From Bifidobacterium felsineum (GTDB taxonomy: Bacteria; Actinomycetota; Actinomycetes; Actinomycetales; Bifidobacteriaceae), in contig NZ_PEBJ01000004.1 in NCBI RefSeq assembly GCF_002802915.1, positions 1-64,000 of the forward strand: a stretch of 64,000 nt of DNA, written 5' to 3'. Positions 24,754-32,853 of the stretch are shown piece after piece. The notes under the pieces were generated by a model, which saw only the letters and a list, made by a program, of their open reading frames with translations, was not told the DNA's origin and made no database searches. Each line of letters begins with the position of its first letter. Position 1 is the first letter of the stretch. The translations under genes and the position numbers were made by a program.

Positions 24754-25577
24754 TGGTCTTGTTCTCCCGGAATCGGCAGGATAGCGTTGACCAACCGCCT
24801 GGTGTATTCCTGCTGCGGATTATTGAGAATGTCCTGAGTTGCTCCGGTTTCCACGATGCGTCCATGCTGCATCACCATCAGTCGATCACACAGGCGCGCG
24901 GCAACTCCTAGATTATGGGTGACGAACAACATAGTGAGTCCGAGACGCTGCCGCAAATCGGCGAGTAGGTCGAGGATCTGCAGCTGCACGGTGACGTCCA
25001 ATGCGGTGGTCGGTTCGTCACACAGCAGAATATCCGGCTTGGTGGCGAGTGCGATGGCGATGCCGACGCGCTGGCATTGTCCTCCGGAAAGCTGGCCCGG
25101 ATAACGATCGGATGAGCGCAAGGACTCCGGTAAGCCGAGGCTGATTAAGAGGTCGGCGGCTCGGGTTTTCGACTCACGGCTGGGTATGCGCTGGTTATAT
25201 CGCAATACTTCGGCCACTTGTTTGACCACTCCAGTCAACGGGTCGAGCGAAAACACTGGATCCTGGAAAATCATGGCGAGACGCGGATTGTGAGAATCGT
25301 CTCGGAGAGGTACTCCCTCAGTCCGTGCAGCGGCATCAACGGGTGCGATGGCGATGGCCTTTGCATCGTCTAAGTCCACACCTTCAGGGAGCAGGCCCAT
25401 AATCGCGCGCAACGTGAGGCTTTTGCCGGAACCGGATTCGCCGACGAGCCCCACGGTCTCGCCGGGATTCGCATCGAAAGAGACACCATCGACAAGCGTA
25501 CGGCCGCTGGCCGAAGCATGAATACGGAGATTATTGACCCGGATAATCGGGCCGGTATTGGAGTTGGCTTCGCTCAT
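24750..25577 (-). CDS. peptide ABC importer ATPase (OppD/DppD-like)
   Basis: A 275-residue ATPase: Walker A GESGSGKSL near 42-50, signature LSGGQCQRVGIAIAL near 165 and DEPTTALDVTVQLQ near 187. It partners with the preceding OppF-like ATPase. It lacks an obvious Cys-rich C-terminal iron-sulphur motif and is shorter than many OppD proteins (about 330), so the family's extended C-terminus is reduced. Four-base overlaps link it to both neighbours. Confidence 0.92.
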   Translation of the reverse strand: MSEANSNTGPIIRVNNLRIHASASGRTLVDGVSFDANPGETVGLVGESGSGKSLTLRAIMGLLPEGVDLDDAKAIAIAPVDAAARTEGVPLRDDSHNPRLAMIFQDPVFSLDPLTGVVKQVAEVLRYNQRIPSRESKTRAADLLISLGLPESLRSSDRYPGQLSGGQCQRVGIAIALATKPDILLCDEPTTALDVTVQLQILDLLADLRQRLGLTMLFVTHNLGVAARLCDRLMVMQHGRIVETGATQDILNNPQQEYTRRLVNAILPIPGEQDQ

Positions 25578-26383
25578 GCCCGTCTCCTTGCGTCATTGAG
25601 GCCGTCGCCGATGAGTGCCAATGCGATGCCGACCAGTACCACAGCGGCACCAGGCAACGTGGATACCCACCAACGAGTAGCGAGGAAGGACTGACCATCC
25701 GCGATCATCGTGCCCCAATCCGGGGTGGGTGGCGTGACGCCGAGGCCCAGATAGCCAAGCGTCACGATGGCCACGAGTAGAGCCACCATATCGCTGACCA
25801 GTACGATCACCGCTTGGGAAAGCACATTCGGCAGCATTTGGCGCAACAGAATCGATGTGTTGGAAAAGCCCATCACGCGAGCGCTTTCCACCCATTCCTC
25901 CTCGGCAAGCGAAGCTGTGGCACCTTTGACCGTGCGCGCGAAAATAATCCATCCCATAATCAGGAAGGTCAGGAAAATACCAGTGATTCCGGTGCCGGTC
26001 ACGAATGCGACTACAGCCACCAGCAGATAGAACGGGAATGCGATCAGCGCATCAGAAAATAAAGTAATAATACGGTTCGGCCAACCGCCGTAGTACCCGG
26101 CGATAAGACCGGCGAGCGTACCGATAACGAATGGCAGCAGTTCCACGCCAACCATCAAAGCCAAATCGACTCGGCCTGCTGCCGCCACGCGTACCAAGAG
26201 GTCGCGGCCGAGCTGGTCGGTGCCAAACGGGTGCGCAAATGACGGCGGTTGCAGCATGGAGGAGATATCCTCTGCCGTGGGATCATACGGGGAGAGCAAC
26301 GGAATGATCAGTACTGCCAGCACGATGGCGGCGAGTAGTGCGATACCGGCAATCAATGTGCGGGGTAAGCGCGATTGCTTCAT
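25574..26383 (-). CDS. peptide ABC importer permease (DppC-like)
   Basis: A 269-residue permease with about six membrane segments. FAHPFGTDQLGRDLLVRVAAAGR near residues 48-70 is the classic DppC/OppC signature, and the EAA loop (EEEWVESARVMGFSNTSILLRQMLPN) lies near 158-183 and contacts the ATPases. It forms the channel with the DppB-like protein. It overlaps its neighbours by four bases on both sides. Confidence 0.92.
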   Translation of the reverse strand: MKQSRLPRTLIAGIALLAAIVLAVLIIPLLSPYDPTAEDISSMLQPPSFAHPFGTDQLGRDLLVRVAAAGRVDLALMVGVELLPFVIGTLAGLIAGYYGGWPNRIITLFSDALIAFPFYLLVAVVAFVTGTGITGIFLTFLIMGWIIFARTVKGATASLAEEEWVESARVMGFSNTSILLRQMLPNVLSQAVIVLVSDMVALLVAIVTLGYLGLGVTPPTPDWGTMIADGQSFLATRWWVSTLPGAAVVLVGIALALIGDGLNDARRRA

Positions 26384-27369
26384 GCCATTCCCCCAGCCGA
26401 TGCATGTTCAGCTCTGCCGCGCACACGGTAGTCGATGAGTCCACCAGCGATTTCAACAATCACGGAGATCAGCACCACGCCGAGCGCGCAATAGATGGCT
26501 ATGGCTTGAATCAGTGGAAAATCACGGGCGGTGATGGCGCCGAACAAGAGCGAACCCACGCCTTTCAATCCGAATACCTGCTCGACCACCAACGTGCCGC
26601 CGACGAGGAATGAGATTTTCATGCCATAGAGTTGCAGTGCCGGCAATAACGCATTGCGGAGCACATGCCGTCGAATCACGCGCTCGGGCAAGTGGGCGGC
26701 ATGAAGCGTCACTACGAAGTCGGCACCGAGTACCTCCAGAATCCGGGTGCGCAGCGAGCGGACGATAAACGGGGTTTGCGCGAGTGCGATAGTCAACGAT
26801 GGTAATGCCATCGAGTACAGCATGCCGTCGATTCCGGGCTGTGTGCCGCCGACCGGAAAGATTTTGAACGTCACCGCGAAGAGCAGCACGAACACCAGTC
26901 CCACCCAGAATTCCGGCATGCCAAGGGTGATGGTGGGCACGATGCGCACGAGTTGATCGACCCAGCTGCCCTTGTGCATGGCGGCGGTCATGGCGAGGGG
27001 CAGGGAAATCGCCACGACCAGTATGGCAGAGCAGCAAATCAGCCATAGGGAGACCGGTAGACGGTCGAGCACCAGCGCCCGCGAGGAGACGTTATAGGCG
27101 ATGGATTGGCCGGTGTCGCCGGTGGTGAGCAGGGTGGCGATGAACGAGGTGAACTGCTTGCCGATGGGTTGGTCGAGACCGAGGCGATGATGTATGTCCG
27201 CGATTTGCTCGGGGCGGGCTTTGATGCCCAACACCATTTGCGCGGGGTCGCCGGGCACGAGGCGGACGATCAGGAAGACGCCTATGGTGACGAGCACCAG
27301 TACGAGGATCATATGAACGACAATGCCGCCCAGCCATTTGGCTAAGGCGGCAGGTCGTGATGTGGTCAT
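26380..27369 (-). CDS. peptide ABC importer permease (DppB-like)
   Basis: A 329-residue permease with six membrane segments. VRLVPGDPAQMVLG near residues 30-43 and an EAA-like loop (EVLGADFVVTLHAAHLPERVIRRHVLRNALLP) near 215-247 are typical of DppB/OppB/NikB. It follows the binding-protein gene across a 250-base gap that holds tandem hairpins, so its transcription relative to the binding protein may be reduced there. Confidence 0.92.
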   Translation of the reverse strand: MTTSRPAALAKWLGGIVVHMILVLVLVTIGVFLIVRLVPGDPAQMVLGIKARPEQIADIHHRLGLDQPIGKQFTSFIATLLTTGDTGQSIAYNVSSRALVLDRLPVSLWLICCSAILVVAISLPLAMTAAMHKGSWVDQLVRIVPTITLGMPEFWVGLVFVLLFAVTFKIFPVGGTQPGIDGMLYSMALPSLTIALAQTPFIVRSLRTRILEVLGADFVVTLHAAHLPERVIRRHVLRNALLPALQLYGMKISFLVGGTLVVEQVFGLKGVGSLLFGAITARDFPLIQAIAIYCALGVVLISVIVEIAGGLIDYRVRGRAEHASAGGMA

Positions 27370-27403
27370 AGTGGTTATTATGTCACCGTTTGAGGCTTAT
27401 TTT

Positions 27404-27590
27404 TTCGAAATGTATCCCGGCTTCGTGAAAATAAGCCACTGACGCTGGCTCAGCGGCCCAAAATTTCGAAATAAACCCTAACTTCGTGAATCTGAACCAC
27501 TGACCGACTCTCAGTGGCGTATATTTTCGAAATATCCTCTAATCCCGTGAAAATAAGCCACTGAGTCGGTGTCAGTGGCTTATTTTCACG
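27404..27590. repeat. 61-bp tandem hairpin repeats
   Basis: TTCGAAAT recurs at 27404, 27465 and 27526, an exact 61-base period. Each unit also contains a CGTGAA...CCACTGA segment and a complementary CTCAGTGG. The last unit ends in a 19-bp perfect stem (27546-27564 with 27572-27590). The array lies between the binding-protein gene and its permease genes and could act as a transcript-processing or partial termination site. Confidence 0.8.
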
Positions 27591-27622
27591 AACTATGGGT
27601 TTCCTCCGAAAATATCGGACGC

Positions 27623-29197
27623 TCAGCCGATCTTGACATCCTGGAAGCGCACGGAGTTGTTCGGCAGCACTTCGAGACCGGTCACGTTCTTGCGAACGGC
27701 CTTGACGATCTGCGGGGAGTACAACGGAATGTACGGCACTTCGTCCGCCAGGGTCTGTTGGATCTTCTCGTAGAGGGCGGCGCGCTCGTCACCGTCCGGC
27801 GTCACCTGGGCCTTCTTGAGCTCAGCGGTGACTTCCGGGTTGGAGTAGCTGGTCCAGTAGGACTTGCTGAAGCCGTCCGGGTCGGCCTGGAAGTCGATGA
27901 TCGAATCGGCATCCGGGTAGTCGGCCTGTGCGGAGTTAATCATGATCTGGTAGTCGAATGCCTTGAAGCGTGAGCGGAAGGTGGCGATGTCCACGGACTC
28001 GATCTCGAGCTTCACGCCGATCTTGGCGGCTGCGGACTGCAGCAGCTGAGCGGCCTGGGAGTAGGCGTTGTTGCCGGAGGCGAGCAGAATCTTGGCATCG
28101 AAGCCGCTCGGATACTTGGACTGAGAGAGCTCTTCCTTGGCCTTGGCGAGGTCGTTGTCCACCGGCTTGATGGAATCCTGGGTGCTGTATTCGATGGCCT
28201 TCGGCAGCACGGTCTTGGCAGTGTCGGCGTGGCCGAAGGAGACGGCCTTGGTCACGTCGGAGCGGTTCAGGGCGTAGGCCAGAGCACGGCGCACGTGGAC
28301 GTCGGAGAAGTGCTCGTCGGCGGTGTTGAAGAAGAAGGTGTGGGTCACCCAGCTGCCGGCGGTCTCGACCTTGGTGTCGTTGCCGTTTTCGAGTTCGTCG
28401 AGGTTCTCGAGGGCTGGATCTTCGATGCCGTCCACTTGGCCGGTCTTGAGCTGGTTGACGGCCTGGGTGCCGTCTTCCACGAGTTTGTAGACGAGCTTGG
28501 TGATGCCCGGCTTGCCCTTCTGCCAGTAGTTCTCGTTCTTGGTGAAGGTCAGGTCGCCGGACTTGTCCCATTTGGAGACGACGAACGGACCAGTGCCCAC
28601 CGGGTTAGCGAAGAAATCGTCTTCGGACTTACCACCGAAGTCCTTCGGCACGATGCCGTTGGAGAAGTTGGCGAGCTCGGCGAGCAGCGGGGTGTACGGG
28701 CTGTTGAGCTTAATCTCCACGGTCTTATCGTCCGGAGCGGTGACGGATGCGATGTCTGCGGTGAGCGGCAGGGCGGCGTCCTTCTCGGCCTGGTGCTGTT
28801 CGATGGAGAACACGGCGTCTTCAGCGGTGACGTTCTTGCCGTTGGAGAACTTGAGGCCGTCGCGCAGGGTGAAGGTGTAGGTCAAGCCATCGTCGGAGAT
28901 CTTGTGGGACTTGGCCAGCCAGTCGATGATCTTGCCGTTCTTGTCGAAGCTGACGAGCGGCTCGAAGATCTTGTCGATGGCGAACGCGTTGTTGGAGGTG
29001 ATTTCGGTCCACAGGTTGAGCGAGGTCACGGCTGCGGAGCGCGCGTAGGTGAATGTGGTCTGGTCGCCGGAAGCGCTGGTGCCAGCCGTGGTGGAGCCGC
29101 CGGTCTGCGAGCAGGCGGCGAGCGAGATGGCGAGCACGGCGGCGGTTGCGGCCGTCAGAGCCGTGCGAAGGGCACTGAACGTGCGAGTCTTCTTCAT
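27623..29197 (-). CDS. peptide ABC solute-binding lipoprotein (SBP family 5)
   Basis: A 524-residue exported lipoprotein: a basic N-terminus, a hydrophobic stretch and lipobox ISLAAC with Cys29. The body carries family 5 binding-protein signatures (GLTYTFTLRDGLKFSNGKNVTAEDAVFS near 100-125, VGTGPFVVSKW near 195, RRALAYALNRSDV near 300). It should capture oligopeptides, or possibly nickel or amino-acid derivatives, for the DppBCDF-like permease encoded next. The leader carries a terminator-like hairpin at 29305, so attenuation is possible. Confidence 0.93.
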   Translation of the reverse strand: MKKTRTFSALRTALTAATAAVLAISLAACSQTGGSTTAGTSASGDQTTFTYARSAAVTSLNLWTEITSNNAFAIDKIFEPLVSFDKNGKIIDWLAKSHKISDDGLTYTFTLRDGLKFSNGKNVTAEDAVFSIEQHQAEKDAALPLTADIASVTAPDDKTVEIKLNSPYTPLLAELANFSNGIVPKDFGGKSEDDFFANPVGTGPFVVSKWDKSGDLTFTKNENYWQKGKPGITKLVYKLVEDGTQAVNQLKTGQVDGIEDPALENLDELENGNDTKVETAGSWVTHTFFFNTADEHFSDVHVRRALAYALNRSDVTKAVSFGHADTAKTVLPKAIEYSTQDSIKPVDNDLAKAKEELSQSKYPSGFDAKILLASGNNAYSQAAQLLQSAAAKIGVKLEIESVDIATFRSRFKAFDYQIMINSAQADYPDADSIIDFQADPDGFSKSYWTSYSNPEVTAELKKAQVTPDGDERAALYEKIQQTLADEVPYIPLYSPQIVKAVRKNVTGLEVLPNNSVRFQDVKIG

Positions 29198-29304
29198 TTC
29201 GATGTTCCTCTTCTTGAATCCTCTGTTTTGCCTGTTATGGCTCAGGCATTGGTGCGATTACGCGAACGAGCGCGTGCAGCTGACGCATCAACCTGAAATA
29301 CAAA

Positions 29305-29334
29305 AGCGCAGTCCATCCTAGGATGGGCTGCGCT
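29305..29334 (-). terminator. leader hairpin with U-run (possible attenuator)
   Basis: On the minus strand a stem of about 14 bp with one mismatch (AGCGCAG.CCATCC against its complement) is followed by TTTTGTATTT. It lies 108 bases upstream of the binding-protein start, and no gene upstream on that strand needs it. It may therefore be an attenuator or the expression platform of an unrecognised leader. Confidence 0.55.
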
Positions 29335-29516
29335 CTGCCGCAATCGCCGTCTTATGTAGAGGCTATCGGCATTGGTTACTACCGGTTATTAGGCAGGTAG
29401 TTTGCGGATTACTACTTCGTCGACTCGACCGCCGTACGCGACATAGTCGATGCCGCAAAAGGGCTTGGAAGATGATTTATGGCGACGATGATGCGTAATC
29501 AGGAATCGGAGTGTCG

Positions 29517-29574
29517 AAAATCCGGAATAGTAATAGTAAAATCTCGGAATAGGAATGTAGAAAATCCGGAATAG
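29517..29574 (+). promoter_or_regulatory. three direct repeats upstream of DUF4143 copy 2
   Basis: AAAATCCGGAATAG occurs at 29517 and 29561, with AAAATCTCGGAATAG at 29538 between them; spacing is 21 and 23 bases, about two helical turns. The array ends 12 bases before the start codon. Likely protein-binding sites. Confidence 0.75.
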
Positions 29575-29586
29575 AGGGAAACGGCT

Positions 29587-30756
29587 ATGCTGATCAACCG
29601 CACGATGTCAACGAAAATACGGTCTCTTGCCACGCAATTCCCCATCATTACTCTGACAGGCGCCCGGCAGAGCGGCAAGACTACGCTTTCGCAAGAACTG
29701 TTCAAGGATTTTGAGCATGTCACGCTCGAAGATCCAGCCATGCGGGATCTCGCTACCCACGATATGCGTTCGTTCCTCAACCGATACAACAACCATGTCA
29801 TCTTTGATGAGGCACAACGAGTTCCCGAATTATTCTCAGCATTGCAAGGCATAGTGGACGACCGCAATGAAAACGGCCAATTTGTGCTTACAGGTTCGCA
29901 GAATTTCTTACTGATGAAGACCATTTCGCAATCCTTGGCGGGCAGGGTGGCCGTCATGTATCTGCTGCCGCTTTCTTACTCCGAGCTGACCGACGCTGGG
30001 CTGAAGCCAGGCAGCATGGATGATTGGATATGGCGCGGTGGATATCCGCGTGTGTACGCCAATGGCATCAGCCCGCTCGATTTCTATCCCAGCTATATCG
30101 ACACCTACGTCGAGCGCGATGTGCGCAACGAGTTAGGCGTGCGCAAGCTCAGTCTCTTTCGTCGCTTTCTTACGCAATGCGCCACACGCGTTGGAGAGGT
30201 GGTCAACTATGAGAGTCTTGCACGCGATAGTGGCGTCGACGGCAAGACCGCTGAGGAATGGCTGTCGATTCTGGAAACCAGTTTCATTGCCTTTCGCCTA
30301 TACCCGTATTACAACAACTTCGGCAAGCGAATGGTCAAAAGCCCGAAGCTGTACTTTTATGACACCGGCCTCGCGGCGAATCTTCTCGAGCTCGAATCTG
30401 CCGATGAGATCATGACCAGCGCATATCGCGGCAACCTATTCGAGAACGCGGTCGCAGTCGAAATCATCAAGCAATACCATGCGCGTGGTCGTAGACCGCG
30501 CCTGTATTATTGGCGGGACTACACCAAGCAAGAAATTGACTTCATTGTAGAAAAAGGCGGCAGAATCCGATACGCAATCGAGGTCAAGGCTTCGGCGAGT
30601 TTTGACTCGCATGCTTTCGCAACCATGGATAAGTTATCGCCGGTATTAGGTCTGACAAAGGAGCAGCGCGTCGTCATCTACGGAGGAGATGAGATGTATG
30701 ACACACGATTTGGCAGAACAATGCCAATAAGCGAACTGAATGGACTTGTCGCCTGA
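29587..30756 (+). CDS. AAA ATPase with DUF4143 domain (copy 2)
   Basis: A 389-residue protein: Walker A GARQSGKTT at residues 25-33, Walker B VIFDE at 71-75, sensor LTGSQNFLLM, and a DUF4143 C-terminus with intact PD-(D/E)xK-like residues (YWRDYTKQEIDF near 310, YAIEVKAS near 333). It closely resembles copy 3 at 50396 along its whole length and differs more from copy 1. GAGGG precedes the ATG; an in-frame ATG at 29605 is an alternative. Role unknown; proposals for the family include defence, toxin-antitoxin-like function or DNA processing, and none can be confirmed here. Confidence 0.85.
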   Translation: MLINRTMSTKIRSLATQFPIITLTGARQSGKTTLSQELFKDFEHVTLEDPAMRDLATHDMRSFLNRYNNHVIFDEAQRVPELFSALQGIVDDRNENGQFVLTGSQNFLLMKTISQSLAGRVAVMYLLPLSYSELTDAGLKPGSMDDWIWRGGYPRVYANGISPLDFYPSYIDTYVERDVRNELGVRKLSLFRRFLTQCATRVGEVVNYESLARDSGVDGKTAEEWLSILETSFIAFRLYPYYNNFGKRMVKSPKLYFYDTGLAANLLELESADEIMTSAYRGNLFENAVAVEIIKQYHARGRRPRLYYWRDYTKQEIDFIVEKGGRIRYAIEVKASASFDSHAFATMDKLSPVLGLTKEQRVVIYGGDEMYDTRFGRTMPISELNGLVA

Positions 30757-30868
30757 ACACACGGGGGTATCCGCCTGGACGACTGTTCAGCCAATAGAGT
30801 CCACGAAACGGCGTCCTTGCTACAGGATGTACACGCCGACCATGGCTACGCGGTTCGCTGCAATACAA

Positions 30869-30905
30869 GTGAAGTGCCGCACCTATTATGAGTACGGCAC
30901 TTCAC
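30869..30905. terminator. bidirectional terminator
   Basis: An 11-bp perfect stem (GTGAAGTGCCG at 30869-30879 with 30895-30905) lies between the convergent DUF4143 copy 2 and the GPH symporter gene. Confidence 0.6.
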
Positions 30906-30964
30906 ATACCTACTTTATTTGTGTATCAGCTATTGCACTCAAGCAATAGTCTCTTTTCATCACT

Positions 30965-32422
30965 TCACGCCACGGCGGCGTCGGCGATGGCACGGCGCTT
31001 GGCCAGCTCAGCGCGAATAGCAGGCTCGTTCTTCTCGAAGCGACGGTAGAAGAGCATGATGAAGATGCAGATCGCGTAGACGATGATCGGCAGCCAGATG
31101 AAGCAGAACTGGATGGCGCTCAGAGCCTGGGCGCTCTGCTGCTGGTTGGCGACATAGCCTGCGGCGGCCATGATCTTGGAAGGAATCAGGTTGCCGAGGC
31201 CGGAGCCGAACTGGATGCAGAAGGAGGCACCGACTGCGGAGAGCAGACCGGCGGCGCGGATGCCATTCTTCCATTCGCCGTAATCAACCGTATCGGCCAG
31301 CATGGCGAACGGCATGGCGAGGGCCATGGCGGCACCGAGGATGGAGATGGCCCAGAACACCACGAACAGGGCGAAGCTGTGGGATGCGGTGAGCAACAGG
31401 AGCTGGCCGATGATGGCCATGACCATGCCGAGGATCATAGTGTCGGTCTTGCCGGCCTTGCCGAAGCGCTTGGAGATAATCGGGATGAGGAAGGTGGTCA
31501 CAAGGCCGAGGATCTGCATGCCGTTGAGCACGGTGGCGAGGTTCTCATTGTTCAGGTTGTACTTGGCGTAGTACACGGCCACGGACATGCGGTCTTCCTG
31601 GGCGATCCAGAAGATCACGAAGGCGATGATCAGCGTGATCCACGGCCAGTTGCCCTTGATGGCGTGCAGGCTTTCCTTGAACGGCAGTGGGTTCTGGGTC
31701 TTCGGATCGTAGTTGTGCTCGCGGATGTTGCGGAAGGCGAACCAGAGCAGTGCCACGGCGATGATGCCATAGACGGCGAAGGTGAACATGAAGCCGACCT
31801 TCTGGTTGGCGTGACCGGTGATGGCCTTGCCGGCCCAGTTGACCAGCGGCAGGGTGCACACGGCGGTGATGAAGGTGCCGAACAGGCCACCGGACAGACG
31901 GAAGGTGTTGGCCTTCACACGCTCGGCCGGGTCAGGGGTGAGGTTGGAGAGAATGGCGGTAATAGGAGTCTGGATGCCGGTGTACACGAGGCCTGCGGCC
32001 AGGATGTAGGTGATGGTGGCGTAGACGACCTTGCCGAACGGCGGCAAATCAGGAGCGGTGAACGCCAGGAACACGGTGATGGCGAACGGCACAGCCATCC
32101 ACAGGAAGAACGGACGGGACTGGCCCCACTTGGTCTTGGTGTGGTCGACGATGGAGCCCCACACCGGAGCGGAGATGCAGTCGCCGATACGGGCGATCAG
32201 CAAAATCCAGCCTGCTGCGGCCGCGGTGATGCCGAACACATCGGTGTAGAAGAACATGATGTAGGTGCCGAGCGAGGAATACAGCAGGTTGCCTGCCATA
32301 TCGGTGCTCAGGTAGGAGACCTTCTCCTTGAGCGGCAGCGTGCCGTCGAAGGCTTCCTCGGCTTCGGTTTCTTTCGCCCTGCCGGCGGCGGTGGCCACCT
32401 GGCCAGTCAAAGCAACAGACAT
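30965..32422 (-). CDS. GPH-family sugar:cation symporter
   Basis: A 485-residue protein with 12 predicted membrane segments of the glycoside-pentoside-hexuronide (melibiose carrier) family: LYSSLGTYIMFFYTDVFGI in the first helices, ARIGDCISAPVWGSIVDHTKTKWGQSRPFFLW near 65-95, and the late DTVDYGEWKNGIRAAG motif near 390. It is close to the arabinose genes, and GPH members often carry pentosides, so an arabinose- or xylose-containing substrate is plausible (inference). The start at 32422 is chosen because AGAGGAAGAG precedes it; an upstream in-frame ATG lacks such a site. Confidence 0.87.
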   Translation of the reverse strand: MSVALTGQVATAAGRAKETEAEEAFDGTLPLKEKVSYLSTDMAGNLLYSSLGTYIMFFYTDVFGITAAAAGWILLIARIGDCISAPVWGSIVDHTKTKWGQSRPFFLWMAVPFAITVFLAFTAPDLPPFGKVVYATITYILAAGLVYTGIQTPITAILSNLTPDPAERVKANTFRLSGGLFGTFITAVCTLPLVNWAGKAITGHANQKVGFMFTFAVYGIIAVALLWFAFRNIREHNYDPKTQNPLPFKESLHAIKGNWPWITLIIAFVIFWIAQEDRMSVAVYYAKYNLNNENLATVLNGMQILGLVTTFLIPIISKRFGKAGKTDTMILGMVMAIIGQLLLLTASHSFALFVVFWAISILGAAMALAMPFAMLADTVDYGEWKNGIRAAGLLSAVGASFCIQFGSGLGNLIPSKIMAAAGYVANQQQSAQALSAIQFCFIWLPIIVYAICIFIMLFYRRFEKNEPAIRAELAKRRAIADAAVA

Positions 32423-32853
32423 AACTCTTCCTCTCTTACGCCTGTTCGGATGTGTGCATGTTCGCAATTGTTTGGATTGTTTGCTTTATCGGTAATGTTT
32501 GCGCTATCACCGATTGCCGAATGGTATGTTACGACGACATTTTTGATAAAAACGCTGAAAATTTTCGGTTTGCGCGAATCGTTGCAGAACCGTTATCGAT
32601 AAGCCCGAAAATGGCTTAATCGTTATCATTGCGAGACCGTTTTGTTATTAAATCGTATCTTTTCTCAACGGATTTTATCCATACAATCATGCGAAAAATT
32701 TCGCTTATCTGAACCTGACCGCACCCATCACATGATGTGTGACATGCGCTACACCTTGTAGACAACCCACAAAAGAGAGCGCACGACTTTTCTATCGCGC
32801 ACAACGCACCTTACACTACGCCAGCGTAACCTCAACTAACAGAATGACAGGAA
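32423..32853. promoter_or_regulatory. AT-rich divergent control region
   Basis: A 431-base gap between the GPH symporter and the acyl-CoA ligase. It contains several LacI-operator-like half-sites: CGTTATCGATAA at 32591-32602, AATCGTTATCATTG further right, and a GTTTGCGCTATCAC block nearer the symporter. The GTTATCGAT core recurs, inverted, at 39250-39258 near araB. This suggests, but does not prove, shared regulation of the symporter with the arabinose genes. Confidence 0.4.

Larger units (their letters stand above)
29198..29586. other. intergenic region with leader hairpin and ORF trace
   Basis: This 389-base gap holds the leader of the binding-protein gene (minus) and the promoter of DUF4143 copy 2 (plus). 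On the minus strand, a stop at 29389-29391 ends an open stretch whose tail reads IDYVAYGGRVDEVVIRKLPA. This faintly resembles the C-terminus of the DUF4143 ATPases (YVVYGGNE, VVIYGGDE) and could be a remnant of another copy. Confidence 0.35.

Noticed and set aside
31379..32602. 407-residue plus-strand frame
   Set aside because: Antisense to the GPH symporter and of mirror-frame composition.
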